Assembly (NCBI GenBank): GCA_934365155.1
Contig: CAKRMZ010000036.1
Coordinates: 1 to 14,055, forward strand
Length of the DNA stretch: 14,055 nucleotides
Direction: 5' to 3'
Source: an uncultured Eubacteriales bacterium
Lineage (GTDB): Bacteria; Bacillota; Clostridia; Oscillospirales; CAG-272
Every line of letters begins with the position of its first letter. Within the stretch, counting starts at the first letter, position 1. This document shows, one piece after another, positions 6,502 to 13,541 of this stretch. The translations under genes and the position numbers were made by a program. The notes below the pieces were generated by a model that saw nothing but the letters and a program-made list of their open reading frames with translations, was not told where the DNA came from and did no database searches.

Positions 6502-8694
6502 ATGTTTTCTGGGATTGATAAACTATTATTCATATTGGAACGTACCGGTAAAAAATATGATATTGAAAAAATTAACCGCGCTTATGAATTTGCAAAAAAG
6601 ATGCACGAAGGACAGCTTCGAGTCAGCGGCGAACCCTATATTACACATCCCATTGCTGTTGCTGAGATTGTAGCAGGTCTCGAGCTTGACACCGATTCAA
6701 TTTGCGCCGCACTTTTGCACGACACCGTGGAAGATTGTCCGGAGGATGTAAATCTGGAAATCATCAAAAAAGAATTCGGATCGGATGTTGCCAATTTGGT
6801 AGACGGTCTTACCAAACTTGTTTCCATTAACGTGGAAGATAAAGAAGAAGTTCATATAGAAAATCTGAGAAAAATGTTCCTTGCGATGGCCAAAGATATC
6901 CGCGTCATCTTTATTAAGCTGTGTGACCGTTTACACAATATGCGAACTCTGAATGTGAAAGTAGACGATAAGCGCCGGACTACTGCACTTGAAACCATGT
7001 ATGTGTATGCTCCTTTGGCACACCGTCTCGGTATGCAACGTATCAAGCAGGAATTGGAGAATTTAGCTCTCTCTTATTTGGATCCGATCGGATATGAAGA
7101 AGTTCAAAAGGATATTGATCAGAAATACGGACGAAACCGGAACTTTCTTGAAAAGGCACGGCGTGAAATCTCTGATAAGCTGAATGAAAACAATATAAAA
7201 TTTTCGCTTTTCGGGCGGGTAAAAAGTGTATACAGTATTTATCGCAAAATGTATAATCAAAACAAAAGTTTTGATGAAATTTACGATTTTTTTGCTTTGC
7301 GCATTTTAGTCGATACGGAGCTTGAATGCTATACGGTGCTCGGAATCATCCATGAGATGTTTAATTCGATGCCCGGACGGTTTAAGGACTATATTTCCAC
7401 TCCGAAGCCGAACATGTATCGTTCCTTGCACACCACAGTCATCGGTCGGGACGGAATTCCCTTTGAAGTACAGATCCGCACCTATGAAATGCATCAGATT
7501 GCCGAATACGGTGTTGCGGCTCACTGGAAATACAAAAGCGGTGAAAGTTCCAAGAAAGACATCGATGAAAAATTAGCTTGGATTGCGAACTTAATTGAAA
7601 ACGAGAGTGAAACCCGTGATCCGGACGAGTTTATGGGCGCGTTAAAAGTTGATATCTTTCAAGATGAAACTTTTGTGTTCAGCCCCAAGGGCGATGTATA
7701 TGCATTGCCCAGCGGCGCTACTGCCATAGACTTCGCTTTTGCTGTGCATTCCCAAGTCGGAAACAAGATGGTCGGCGCCAAAGTAAACGGAAACATTGTT
7801 CCGATTGACCGAATCCTTCAAAACGGTGAAATTGTAGAGATTATCACATCAAAGGCTTCGAAGGGCCCCAGCCGTGATTGGTTGAAAATTGCCAAAACAT
7901 CTACGGCAAAGAATAAAATCCGGCAGTGGTTTAAAAAGGAAGCAAGATCCGAAAACATTACCGTCGGAAAATCCGAAATTGAGCAGGAATTGCGCCGATA
8001 CGGCAGGCCCTATACCGAAGAGCAGAAAAATGAAATTGTCAGTAATGTTGCTGCAAGAGTCGGCATTCACGATGCAGAGGATTTATACAACACAATCGGA
8101 TACGGCGGTCTCAGTATGTCCAAATTATCAGCGAAACTTCGCGATGAATTTGACCGTATTGTAAAACCGGCTCAGTCAGAAGAACCCTTAACGCTCGAAT
8201 CCGTTAAATTAAAATCCCGCAAAAAGGCATCGAACGGCGGTGTCATTATAGACGGGGTTGACGGCTGTCAAGTCAAATTTGCCCGTTGCTGCAACCCGCT
8301 GCCGGGAGATCAGCTGATCGGATTTATCACCAAGGGATTCGGAATTTCCGTTCATAAAGCCGATTGCCCGAACGTGATTGAATCCATGCGGCATGAAGAA
8401 AATAAAGACCGCTTTGTCAGTGCGTATTGGGATAGTGAAAAGATTTATGATCCCGATAACAGTTTTGAAGCAATGATTAAAATCTATGCAGAGTCCAGCT
8501 TTTCCATTATTGCCGATATTACACGGACTCTGGCAGATATGCATGTACCGATTTTGCAGATTAATTCCAATAAAAAATCCGAAGATTTGGTAATTATTCA
8601 GCTACTGGTCGCTTGCAAGAGCATCGAACATTTAAACTCAATTTTAACACGGCTGAACCAAATAAAAAATGTAGAGAAAGTATTTCGAGGGTAA
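6502..8694 (+). CDS. rel: bifunctional (p)ppGpp synthetase/hydrolase Rel
   Basis: Rel makes (p)ppGpp from ATP and GDP or GTP on stalled ribosomes and also breaks it down, running the stringent response. At 730 residues it is a full-length long RSH protein. The hydrolase HD domain holds YITHP with H49 and HDTVED at 73-78, so hydrolysis should be intact. The synthetase domain holds GRVKSVYSIYRKM (238-250), GRFKDYISTPKPN (292-304) and EVQIRT (322-327). RFKD is the basic RxKD form found in bifunctional enzymes rather than the ExDD form of synthetase-only RelA. A TGS domain follows at about 390-450 (VFSPKGDVYALPSGATAIDF), then a conserved zinc-finger-like region with RCC at 595-597, and an ACT domain at about 655-730. 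An AAAGGA site overlaps the end of recJ; the gap to recJ is 4 bases. The rel-dtd pair is common in Firmicutes. Confidence 0.97.
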   Translation: MFSGIDKLLFILERTGKKYDIEKINRAYEFAKKMHEGQLRVSGEPYITHPIAVAEIVAGLELDTDSICAALLHDTVEDCPEDVNLEIIKKEFGSDVANLVDGLTKLVSINVEDKEEVHIENLRKMFLAMAKDIRVIFIKLCDRLHNMRTLNVKVDDKRRTTALETMYVYAPLAHRLGMQRIKQELENLALSYLDPIGYEEVQKDIDQKYGRNRNFLEKARREISDKLNENNIKFSLFGRVKSVYSIYRKMYNQNKSFDEIYDFFALRILVDTELECYTVLGIIHEMFNSMPGRFKDYISTPKPNMYRSLHTTVIGRDGIPFEVQIRTYEMHQIAEYGVAAHWKYKSGESSKKDIDEKLAWIANLIENESETRDPDEFMGALKVDIFQDETFVFSPKGDVYALPSGATAIDFAFAVHSQVGNKMVGAKVNGNIVPIDRILQNGEIVEIITSKASKGPSRDWLKIAKTSTAKNKIRQWFKKEARSENITVGKSEIEQELRRYGRPYTEEQKNEIVSNVAARVGIHDAEDLYNTIGYGGLSMSKLSAKLRDEFDRIVKPAQSEEPLTLESVKLKSRKKASNGGVIIDGVDGCQVKFARCCNPLPGDQLIGFITKGFGISVHKADCPNVIESMRHEENKDRFVSAYWDSEKIYDPDNSFEAMIKIYAESSFSIIADITRTLADMHVPILQINSNKKSEDLVIIQLLVACKSIEHLNSILTRLNQIKNVEKVFRG

Positions 8695-8703
8695 TAAAAG
8701 AGC

Positions 8704-9171
8704 ATGAGAGCTTTTATTCAACGTGTAAAGCATGCCTCGGTCTGTGTCGACGAAAAGGAATGCGGCAAATGCAATAACGGGTTGTTAATCTTACTCGGAG
8801 TGGGGAAAGATGATTCCGAGGCCGATGTTTCGCTTCTCGCAAACAAGGTTTTGAAATTGCGGATTTTTCATGACGATCAGGGAAAGATGAACCGTTCCTT
8901 GCTTGATATTGACGGCGAAGCTTTGATTGTTTCACAATTCACTTTGTATGCGGACTATTCTCACGGAAACCGACCGAACTTTTTGCCGGCTGCCGATCCG
9001 GCCACAGCCAACCGGCTTTACACTCAATTTTGCAAATACATGGAAGAAAGACTCCGCTATGTGGGAATGGGAATTTTCGGCGCGGAAATGCAGGTATATC
9101 TTCAAAATGACGGTCCGGTGAGCATGTGCATTGATACGGATATTTTAAAGACGAAAGGGAAGATGGAATGA
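8704..9171 (+). CDS. dtd: D-aminoacyl-tRNA deacylase
   Basis: Dtd releases D-amino acids (and glycine from mischarged tRNA-Ala) from tRNA, protecting translation. The 155-residue product, slightly longer than the usual 145-150, begins MRAFIQRVKHASV. It carries the family motif SQFTLYAD at 77-84, RPNF at 90-93 (usually RPSF) and NDGPVSM at 135-141. In most members the last motif is GPVT; the Gly-cisPro pair that selects against L-amino acids is kept and Thr is replaced by Ser. The start lies 9 bases after the rel stop with a weak site (GAGGG 13 bases away, or AAAAGAG closer), so translation may depend on coupling to rel. Its last codons overlap hemZ (ATGA). Confidence 0.95.
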   Translation: MRAFIQRVKHASVCVDEKECGKCNNGLLILLGVGKDDSEADVSLLANKVLKLRIFHDDQGKMNRSLLDIDGEALIVSQFTLYADYSHGNRPNFLPAADPATANRLYTQFCKYMEERLRYVGMGIFGAEMQVYLQNDGPVSMCIDTDILKTKGKME

Positions 9172-10655
9172 AAATTTCCGTAATCGGTGATATTAATATT
9201 CATTATATCGAATCACTCTGTCAGCTTTTTTTCGGTGCCGTTAAATTTTCAAACTCTGTTTCCGACGACGGTACCCCCGATGTTTTCTTGGAACTTTATG
9301 AGTCGGATTCCAAAGTTCAAGTCATTTGCCGCTTTATGAAAAGCGGTCTTACAAATTCTTTCGAATATATACACAAGAAAGATGAGCGCCTTTCGGATCT
9401 TGAAAACCGAAAACTTGCCGCAGGAAATGCATTTTATAAGGCCGGTGTTGCATATACCTCCAAAAAACTGCCCTGGGGTATTTTAACCGGAATTCGTCCT
9501 TCCAAATTGGTTTTGGAATATATGAACCGCGGTTTTTCGGAAAAAGATATTTTTGAATTATTGGAAAATGATTATCGGGTGTTTCACTCAAATGCTGTGC
9601 TTGCCATTCAAATTGCAAAAACAGAAAAAAAATATCTTTGCTTTGCTTCAGATCATTCTGCCAGCATTTATATTTCCATTCCTTTTTGTCCCACAAAATG
9701 CGCGTACTGTTCTTTTGTTTCCTGCGCTTCCAAAAAGCTTTTTTCATTAATTAACCCATATATTGAACGGCTTTGTTCCGATATTCAAAAAACTTCGCAC
9801 CTTATTTCGGAACTCGGTCTTACCGTACGTTCCTTATATATCGGCGGAGGCACGCCTTCTATTTTAAATTCTTCTCAAATTAAAACCCTTATGGCTGCAA
9901 TCCGACAGTATTTGCCGCTTGAACAAATCACGGAATTTTCTTTTGAGGCAGGGCGGCCGGATACCATTACGGCCGAAAAAATCAAAATACTGTGTGAGAG
10001 TGGCGTGACCCGCATATCTGTCAATCCGCAATCTTTGTCCGACAAGGTGCTTAAAACGGTCGGCAGGGAACACACGGCGGAAGATTTTTATAAAGCGTAT
10101 GACATTGTAGCGTCTTCGGGAATTCCGTGCATCAATACGGATTTGATTGCCGGATTGCCGGGCGACAGCGTCGAGCAATTTCAATCCACTGTAGATCAGA
10201 TTATAAAATTACATCCACAGAATGTTACAATTCATAGCTTTTGTATCAAAAATGCTGCCGCACTGAGACAAAATGCAAACGAGTTTTTAAGCAAAACCAC
10301 CGTTGCGGAAAATTCCGTTTCATATTCAAAAGAAGCATTGTCACTGGCAAAATATACCCCTTATTATATCTATCGCCAAAAAAACACGATCGGTAATTTG
10401 GAGAATGTCGGATGGTGCATGGAAGGCTTTGAATCAGCCTATAATATTCTTATGATGGAAGAGATGCATACTATTTTCGGAATCGGCGCCGGCGCAGTGA
10501 CGAAATTGGTATCTGCCGACCGAGAACACATCGAACGTATTTTCAATCCGAAGTATCCATATGAGTATCTGGGGCTATCCTCTAAAAAACTCCATAATGA
10601 AAATATTGATATTGACACTGAAGTGAAAAACTTTTATAATAAATATTATTTTTGA
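9168..10655 (+). CDS. hemZ: HemZ-like oxygen-independent coproporphyrinogen III dehydrogenase family radical SAM protein
   Basis: The protein (495 residues, close to the roughly 500 of Bacillus HemZ) has a less conserved N-terminal part of about 160 residues, including LPWGILTGIRPSKL (101-114). The radical SAM core follows: IPFCPTKCAYCSF places the cluster cysteines at C174, C178 and C181, with GGGTP at 226-230, EAGRPDT at 260-266, INTDLIAGLPGD at 322-333 and YRQKNTIGNLENVGW at 402-416. Such proteins are annotated as anaerobic coproporphyrinogen III dehydrogenases of heme synthesis. The activity of HemZ-type members is less certain than for HemN, and no other heme gene is visible here, so the substrate is open. 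The start overlaps the dtd stop by 4 bases. Its last codons contain a perfect promoter for the next gene. Confidence 0.9.
   Translation: MKISVIGDINIHYIESLCQLFFGAVKFSNSVSDDGTPDVFLELYESDSKVQVICRFMKSGLTNSFEYIHKKDERLSDLENRKLAAGNAFYKAGVAYTSKKLPWGILTGIRPSKLVLEYMNRGFSEKDIFELLENDYRVFHSNAVLAIQIAKTEKKYLCFASDHSASIYISIPFCPTKCAYCSFVSCASKKLFSLINPYIERLCSDIQKTSHLISELGLTVRSLYIGGGTPSILNSSQIKTLMAAIRQYLPLEQITEFSFEAGRPDTITAEKIKILCESGVTRISVNPQSLSDKVLKTVGREHTAEDFYKAYDIVASSGIPCINTDLIAGLPGDSVEQFQSTVDQIIKLHPQNVTIHSFCIKNAAALRQNANEFLSKTTVAENSVSYSKEALSLAKYTPYYIYRQKNTIGNLENVGWCMEGFESAYNILMMEEMHTIFGIGAGAVTKLVSADREHIERIFNPKYPYEYLGLSSKKLHNENIDIDTEVKNFYNKYYF
10612..10640 (+). promoter_or_regulatory. perfect-consensus sigma-A promoter inside the 3' end of hemZ
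   Basis: TTGACA (10612-10617) and TATAAT (10635-10640) are separated by exactly 17 bases, all within the last 15 codons of hemZ. Transcription would start near 10647, about 60 bases before the kinase gene. It probably gives the kinase and flippase genes expression independent of the long operon transcript. Confidence 0.65.
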
Positions 10656-10694
10656 TTCATACATATGAAGTATTCCTCGATGCATTTATGAAAC

Positions 10695-10710
10695 AAGGAG
10701 GACTGTTTTG
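10695..10710 (+). promoter_or_regulatory. ribosome binding site fixing a TTG start
   Basis: AAGGAGG at 10695-10701 lies 6 bases before TTG at 10708. The next in-frame ATG is at codon 14 and has no comparable site, so TTG is the likely start of the kinase gene. Confidence 0.8.
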
Positions 10711-11607
10711 ATAACACTTGAACAGAATTTTCACTCCCGCGAAGATATGGCCGCATTTGTTAATCAGTGTGACACATTGTATTGGGAACAGGTGGAATGT
10801 GCCATTGATCGCGTTTTAAATACCGAAAATTTAAAATTTTTAACTTTATCCGGACCGACCTGTTCCGGAAAGACGACAACTTCTATGGCCATTGCCAAAA
10901 AAATGAACGACCGTGGCATTCATGTGAAGCTGATCTCCATTGACGACTTTTACCATGACCGTGACAACAACTTGAAAATGGACGAAAAATCTGATTTTGA
11001 ATCCGTAAATGCCATCGATCTGAAGCTTTTTTCAGAATGTGTGCAGGGCATTCACGAAGATCGCACAGTATATATACCTACTTTCAATTTTCAAACCGGA
11101 AAACGGGACGGCTATACCGAATATACCCGCAAAGCGCATGACATTATCTTATTTGAAGGAATTCAGGCCGTATATCCTGAGATCACAAAACTGTTTTTTA
11201 AAAACGATTATCTCAGCATCTTTGTTAATGTAGAGCAATCTGTCAATGTAGACGGGAAAATATTTGCGCCGCAGGATATTCGTCTTTGCCGCAGACTGGT
11301 ACGTGACTCGCAATTTCGATCTGCTCCCGCTTATGCCACTTTAAAGATGTGGGATAATGTGGTAAAAAATGAAAATCAAAATATATTCCCGAATTCAAAC
11401 TGCGATATTTCCATCGACACTACTTTACTGTATCAATTCGGAGTTCTCAAGCCCTATTTGACAAAGCTGTTTGAAACCACTGAAATATCAAACCAATATG
11501 CTTTTCAAACCTTGAAAAATTTAGTTCACTATCACGATCATGTCCAAGAGATTCCTGCAGAGCTTGTTCCGCAGAATTCTGTTTTTCGGGAATTTATCGG
11601 CCATTGA
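10708..11607 (+). CDS. uridine kinase-like nucleoside kinase (P-loop, PRK/URK family)
   Basis: This 299-residue protein resembles uridine/cytidine kinases and phosphoribulokinases, which transfer phosphate from ATP to a nucleoside or sugar. The Walker A loop GPTCSGKTTT is at 49-58. SIDDFYHDRDN at 77-87 carries the acidic pair expected to act on the substrate hydroxyl. DFESVNAIDL is at 96-105, ILFEGIQAVYP at 147-157 (Walker B region), and RRLVRDSQFR at 195-204 matches the arginine-rich lid. The C-terminal half resembles the kinase part of larger clostridial nucleoside kinases of about 550 residues that carry a TGS-like N-terminal half; here that half is missing, and only about 48 residues precede the P-loop. 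Its substrate is likely uridine or cytidine, which fits the uracil permease gene downstream, but specificity is unproven. It lies 52 bases after hemZ. Confidence 0.83.
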   Translation: MITLEQNFHSREDMAAFVNQCDTLYWEQVECAIDRVLNTENLKFLTLSGPTCSGKTTTSMAIAKKMNDRGIHVKLISIDDFYHDRDNNLKMDEKSDFESVNAIDLKLFSECVQGIHEDRTVYIPTFNFQTGKRDGYTEYTRKAHDIILFEGIQAVYPEITKLFFKNDYLSIFVNVEQSVNVDGKIFAPQDIRLCRRLVRDSQFRSAPAYATLKMWDNVVKNENQNIFPNSNCDISIDTTLLYQFGVLKPYLTKLFETTEISNQYAFQTLKNLVHYHDHVQEIPAELVPQNSVFREFIGH

Positions 11608-11635
11608 GTTTATCGCAATTATTTACGCTTCAATC

Positions 11636-11652
11636 AGGAGGTGCAAAATTTG
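11636..11652 (+). promoter_or_regulatory. ribosome binding site choosing TTG 11650 over GTG 11641
   Basis: AGGAGG occupies 11636-11641, so it includes the G of the GTG at 11641, which cannot then be the start. TTG at 11650 follows it at a spacing of 8 bases and is in the same frame, so it is taken as the start of the flippase gene. Confidence 0.8.
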
Positions 11653-13314
11653 AATCAGGATTTTTCCGATCAAACGATAGAGCAGGTTAAAAAAGAACAA
11701 AAAAACATGTTCTTCTCCGGAGTTATTATTTTAACTGTTGCCAATATTATTAATAAAGTTATCGGACTTTTATTTAAAATTCCGCTTACGAATTTAATCG
11801 GCAACCAGGGCATGGGTTACTTTAACACTGCTTATAATGTGTATTCTTGGATTTATATGGTTTCTACAGCCGGCTTGCCGGTCGCTGTCTCGATTATTAT
11901 TTCCGATTGCCGCACCAAGGGAAAATATAAGGAATTAAACAACGCTTATAAAATAACAAAGCGTCTTTTTTTGGCAATCGGAATTATCGGAACACTGCTG
12001 ATGTCTTTGATTGCCCTGTATTACTATAAGTCAGGGAATAAGTCTTATTTAAGCATGCTCTGCATCGCTCCTACACTCTTCTTTATATGTATATCCAGTG
12101 CGATCCGAGGATTTTTCCAAGGGTATCAAAATATGGTTCCGACTGCCATTTCCCAAGTGATTGAATCGGTCGGAAAATTAGTGCTCGGCCTTTGCTTTGT
12201 TTACATAGCGTTTAATGCGGGATTTTATGTTGAAAATTACTCGCACGTAGATGCCGCATTTGCCATTTTTGGTGTGACACTCGGAGTTTTTGTCAGTTCC
12301 GTATTTTTGATTATTGTAAAGAAAAAATATTCCACAAAAAGCTTAGATTTTGTACCGCCGAATGATGAGACCTCTTCAAGCCGCTCTCTGATGCTAAAAC
12401 TGGTCAAAATCGCAATTCCGATTACAGTCAGCGCCTCCGTACTCAGTTTAAGCAGTTTGATCGACACAACCGTCATACCGGCGCGACTTCAATCTTTAGG
12501 GTTTTCAAAAGATGCTGCGATTTCGATCTACGGAAACTACACCGGTCATGCGGTTCCCATGTTTAATCTTCCTCCGATTCTCATCTACCCGATATCGTAT
12601 TCCATTATTCCGCTGATTTCGTCCGCAGTTGCTCAAAAGGACAAAAAAAGAATCAATATTGTATGCAATTCTGCTTTTAAAGTTGCATCTTTAATTTCCA
12701 TACCGTGCACGCTCGGCATGTCAGTATTGGCACTGCCCATTTTACAAATGTTTTTTATCAAGCAGAATGCCGAAATGGCAGCTCCGCTCCTGTCCGTTTT
12801 AGCACTCAGCATCTTTTTCCTCGGAATATTGTCCATCAGCAATGCGGTGCTTCAGGCCCACGGCTATGAAAAAAAGCCGATTATCTCTATGGCTGTGGCA
12901 GCGATCGTTAAATTTGTTACGGAATACATTTTGATCGGAAATCCGGATATCGGAATTTACGGCGCACCGATCAGCACCTTCCTTTGCTATTTTACCGCGG
13001 CGGCATTCAACATGTATTTTGTGATAAAACATTGCAAAATTAAACCCGCAATTACTTCCACTTTTATAAAACCGCTCATCGCATCTGTTTTTTGCGCCGG
13101 TGCTGCGTATATTACGTATCATCCTTTAATCGGTCGGCTTGGATACAGCAAAATTAATAATTTTTGCTGCACGGCTGTCGCAATTGTTGCCGCAATGATT
13201 GTATATTTTATTCTTATCTTTTTGCTCCGCGGAATCGAACGTGCCGATGTTGAGTTACTGCCTAAGGGCAAAAAAATAGCGCAGAAACTGATTAAGATGA
13301 AATTGCTTCGCTGA
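11650..13314 (+). CDS. MurJ/SpoVB-type (MOP superfamily) lipid-linked oligosaccharide flippase
   Basis: The 554-residue membrane protein belongs to the polysaccharide biosynthesis/SpoVB-MurJ-Wzx group, which flips lipid-linked sugar precursors across the membrane. A short charged N-terminus (about 1-18, rich in K, E and Q) precedes FFSGVIILTVANIINKVIGLLFKIPLTNLIGNQGMGYFNTAYNVY, a strong family signature with the GMGYFN segment at about 55-60. Hydrophobic segments continue to the end and fit the usual 14 helices, with STAGLPVAVS near 75-84 and a large central helix pair near 255-275. SpoVB acts in spore cortex synthesis, but close relatives carry cell-wall or capsule precursors, so the cargo is not certain. 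It starts 42 bases after the kinase gene and is the last gene of the operon, followed by a terminator. Confidence 0.88.
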   Translation: MNQDFSDQTIEQVKKEQKNMFFSGVIILTVANIINKVIGLLFKIPLTNLIGNQGMGYFNTAYNVYSWIYMVSTAGLPVAVSIIISDCRTKGKYKELNNAYKITKRLFLAIGIIGTLLMSLIALYYYKSGNKSYLSMLCIAPTLFFICISSAIRGFFQGYQNMVPTAISQVIESVGKLVLGLCFVYIAFNAGFYVENYSHVDAAFAIFGVTLGVFVSSVFLIIVKKKYSTKSLDFVPPNDETSSSRSLMLKLVKIAIPITVSASVLSLSSLIDTTVIPARLQSLGFSKDAAISIYGNYTGHAVPMFNLPPILIYPISYSIIPLISSAVAQKDKKRINIVCNSAFKVASLISIPCTLGMSVLALPILQMFFIKQNAEMAAPLLSVLALSIFFLGILSISNAVLQAHGYEKKPIISMAVAAIVKFVTEYILIGNPDIGIYGAPISTFLCYFTAAAFNMYFVIKHCKIKPAITSTFIKPLIASVFCAGAAYITYHPLIGRLGYSKINNFCCTAVAIVAAMIVYFILIFLLRGIERADVELLPKGKKIAQKLIKMKLLR

Positions 13315-13367
13315 CATGCAAATTTTCCTTTCGGTTTTAGGCATTCTCGTATATAATTATGATAATT

Positions 13368-13401
13368 TTAAGAGCCGTTGCATTGCGGCTCTTAATTTTT
13401 T
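13368..13401 (+). terminator. intrinsic terminator of the cdaA-to-flippase operon
   Basis: A perfect 10-base-pair stem, TTAAGAGCCG (13368-13377) with CGGCTCTTAA (13386-13395), closes an 8-base loop and is followed directly by six T (13396-13401). It lies 53 bases past the flippase stop. Confidence 0.9.
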
Positions 13402-13446
13402 ATCGATAAAAATACAAGCTTTTTTGAACAATATATAACAGATATC

Positions 13447-13475
13447 TTGACAAATTTCGTCATAACTATTAAAAT
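13447..13475 (+). promoter_or_regulatory. sigma-A promoter for the uracil/xanthine permease
   Basis: TTGACA (13447-13452) is a perfect -35 box, and TAAAAT (13470-13475) follows after 17 bases. The start is predicted near 13482. It sits just after the preceding terminator, so the permease gene is its own transcription unit. Confidence 0.75.
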
Positions 13476-13541
13476 ATTTTTAATGTGCAATTATGTTAAA
13501 TCACAATTAATACACACCAATTTATTTTTGGAGGAAAGAAA

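Larger units (their letters stand above)
13315..13541 (+). other. intergenic region, 227 bases, terminator and promoter
   Basis: The stretch holds the operon terminator (13368-13401) and the permease promoter (13447-13475). The predicted permease leader is only about 60 bases long, too short for a purine-type riboswitch, and no antiterminator/terminator pair of the PyrR kind can be seen in it. The first 50 bases show nothing recognisable. Confidence 0.6.

Noticed and set aside
10656..10694. TTCATACATATGAA dyad and an 8-codon frame after hemZ, as a possible leader peptide
   Set aside because: The dyad is only 6 + 6 bases in AT-rich DNA. The tiny frame has no ribosome binding site and no regulatory codon pattern.
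11458..11486. TTGACA inside the kinase gene as a promoter for the flippase
   Set aside because: At 17 bases the -10 position reads TGAAAT, lacking the key second A, and the site lies deep in coding sequence.
13466..13484. AT-only near-palindrome over the permease -10 box as an operator
   Set aside because: It is low-complexity A/T sequence expected at a -10 region and its arms are not exact.
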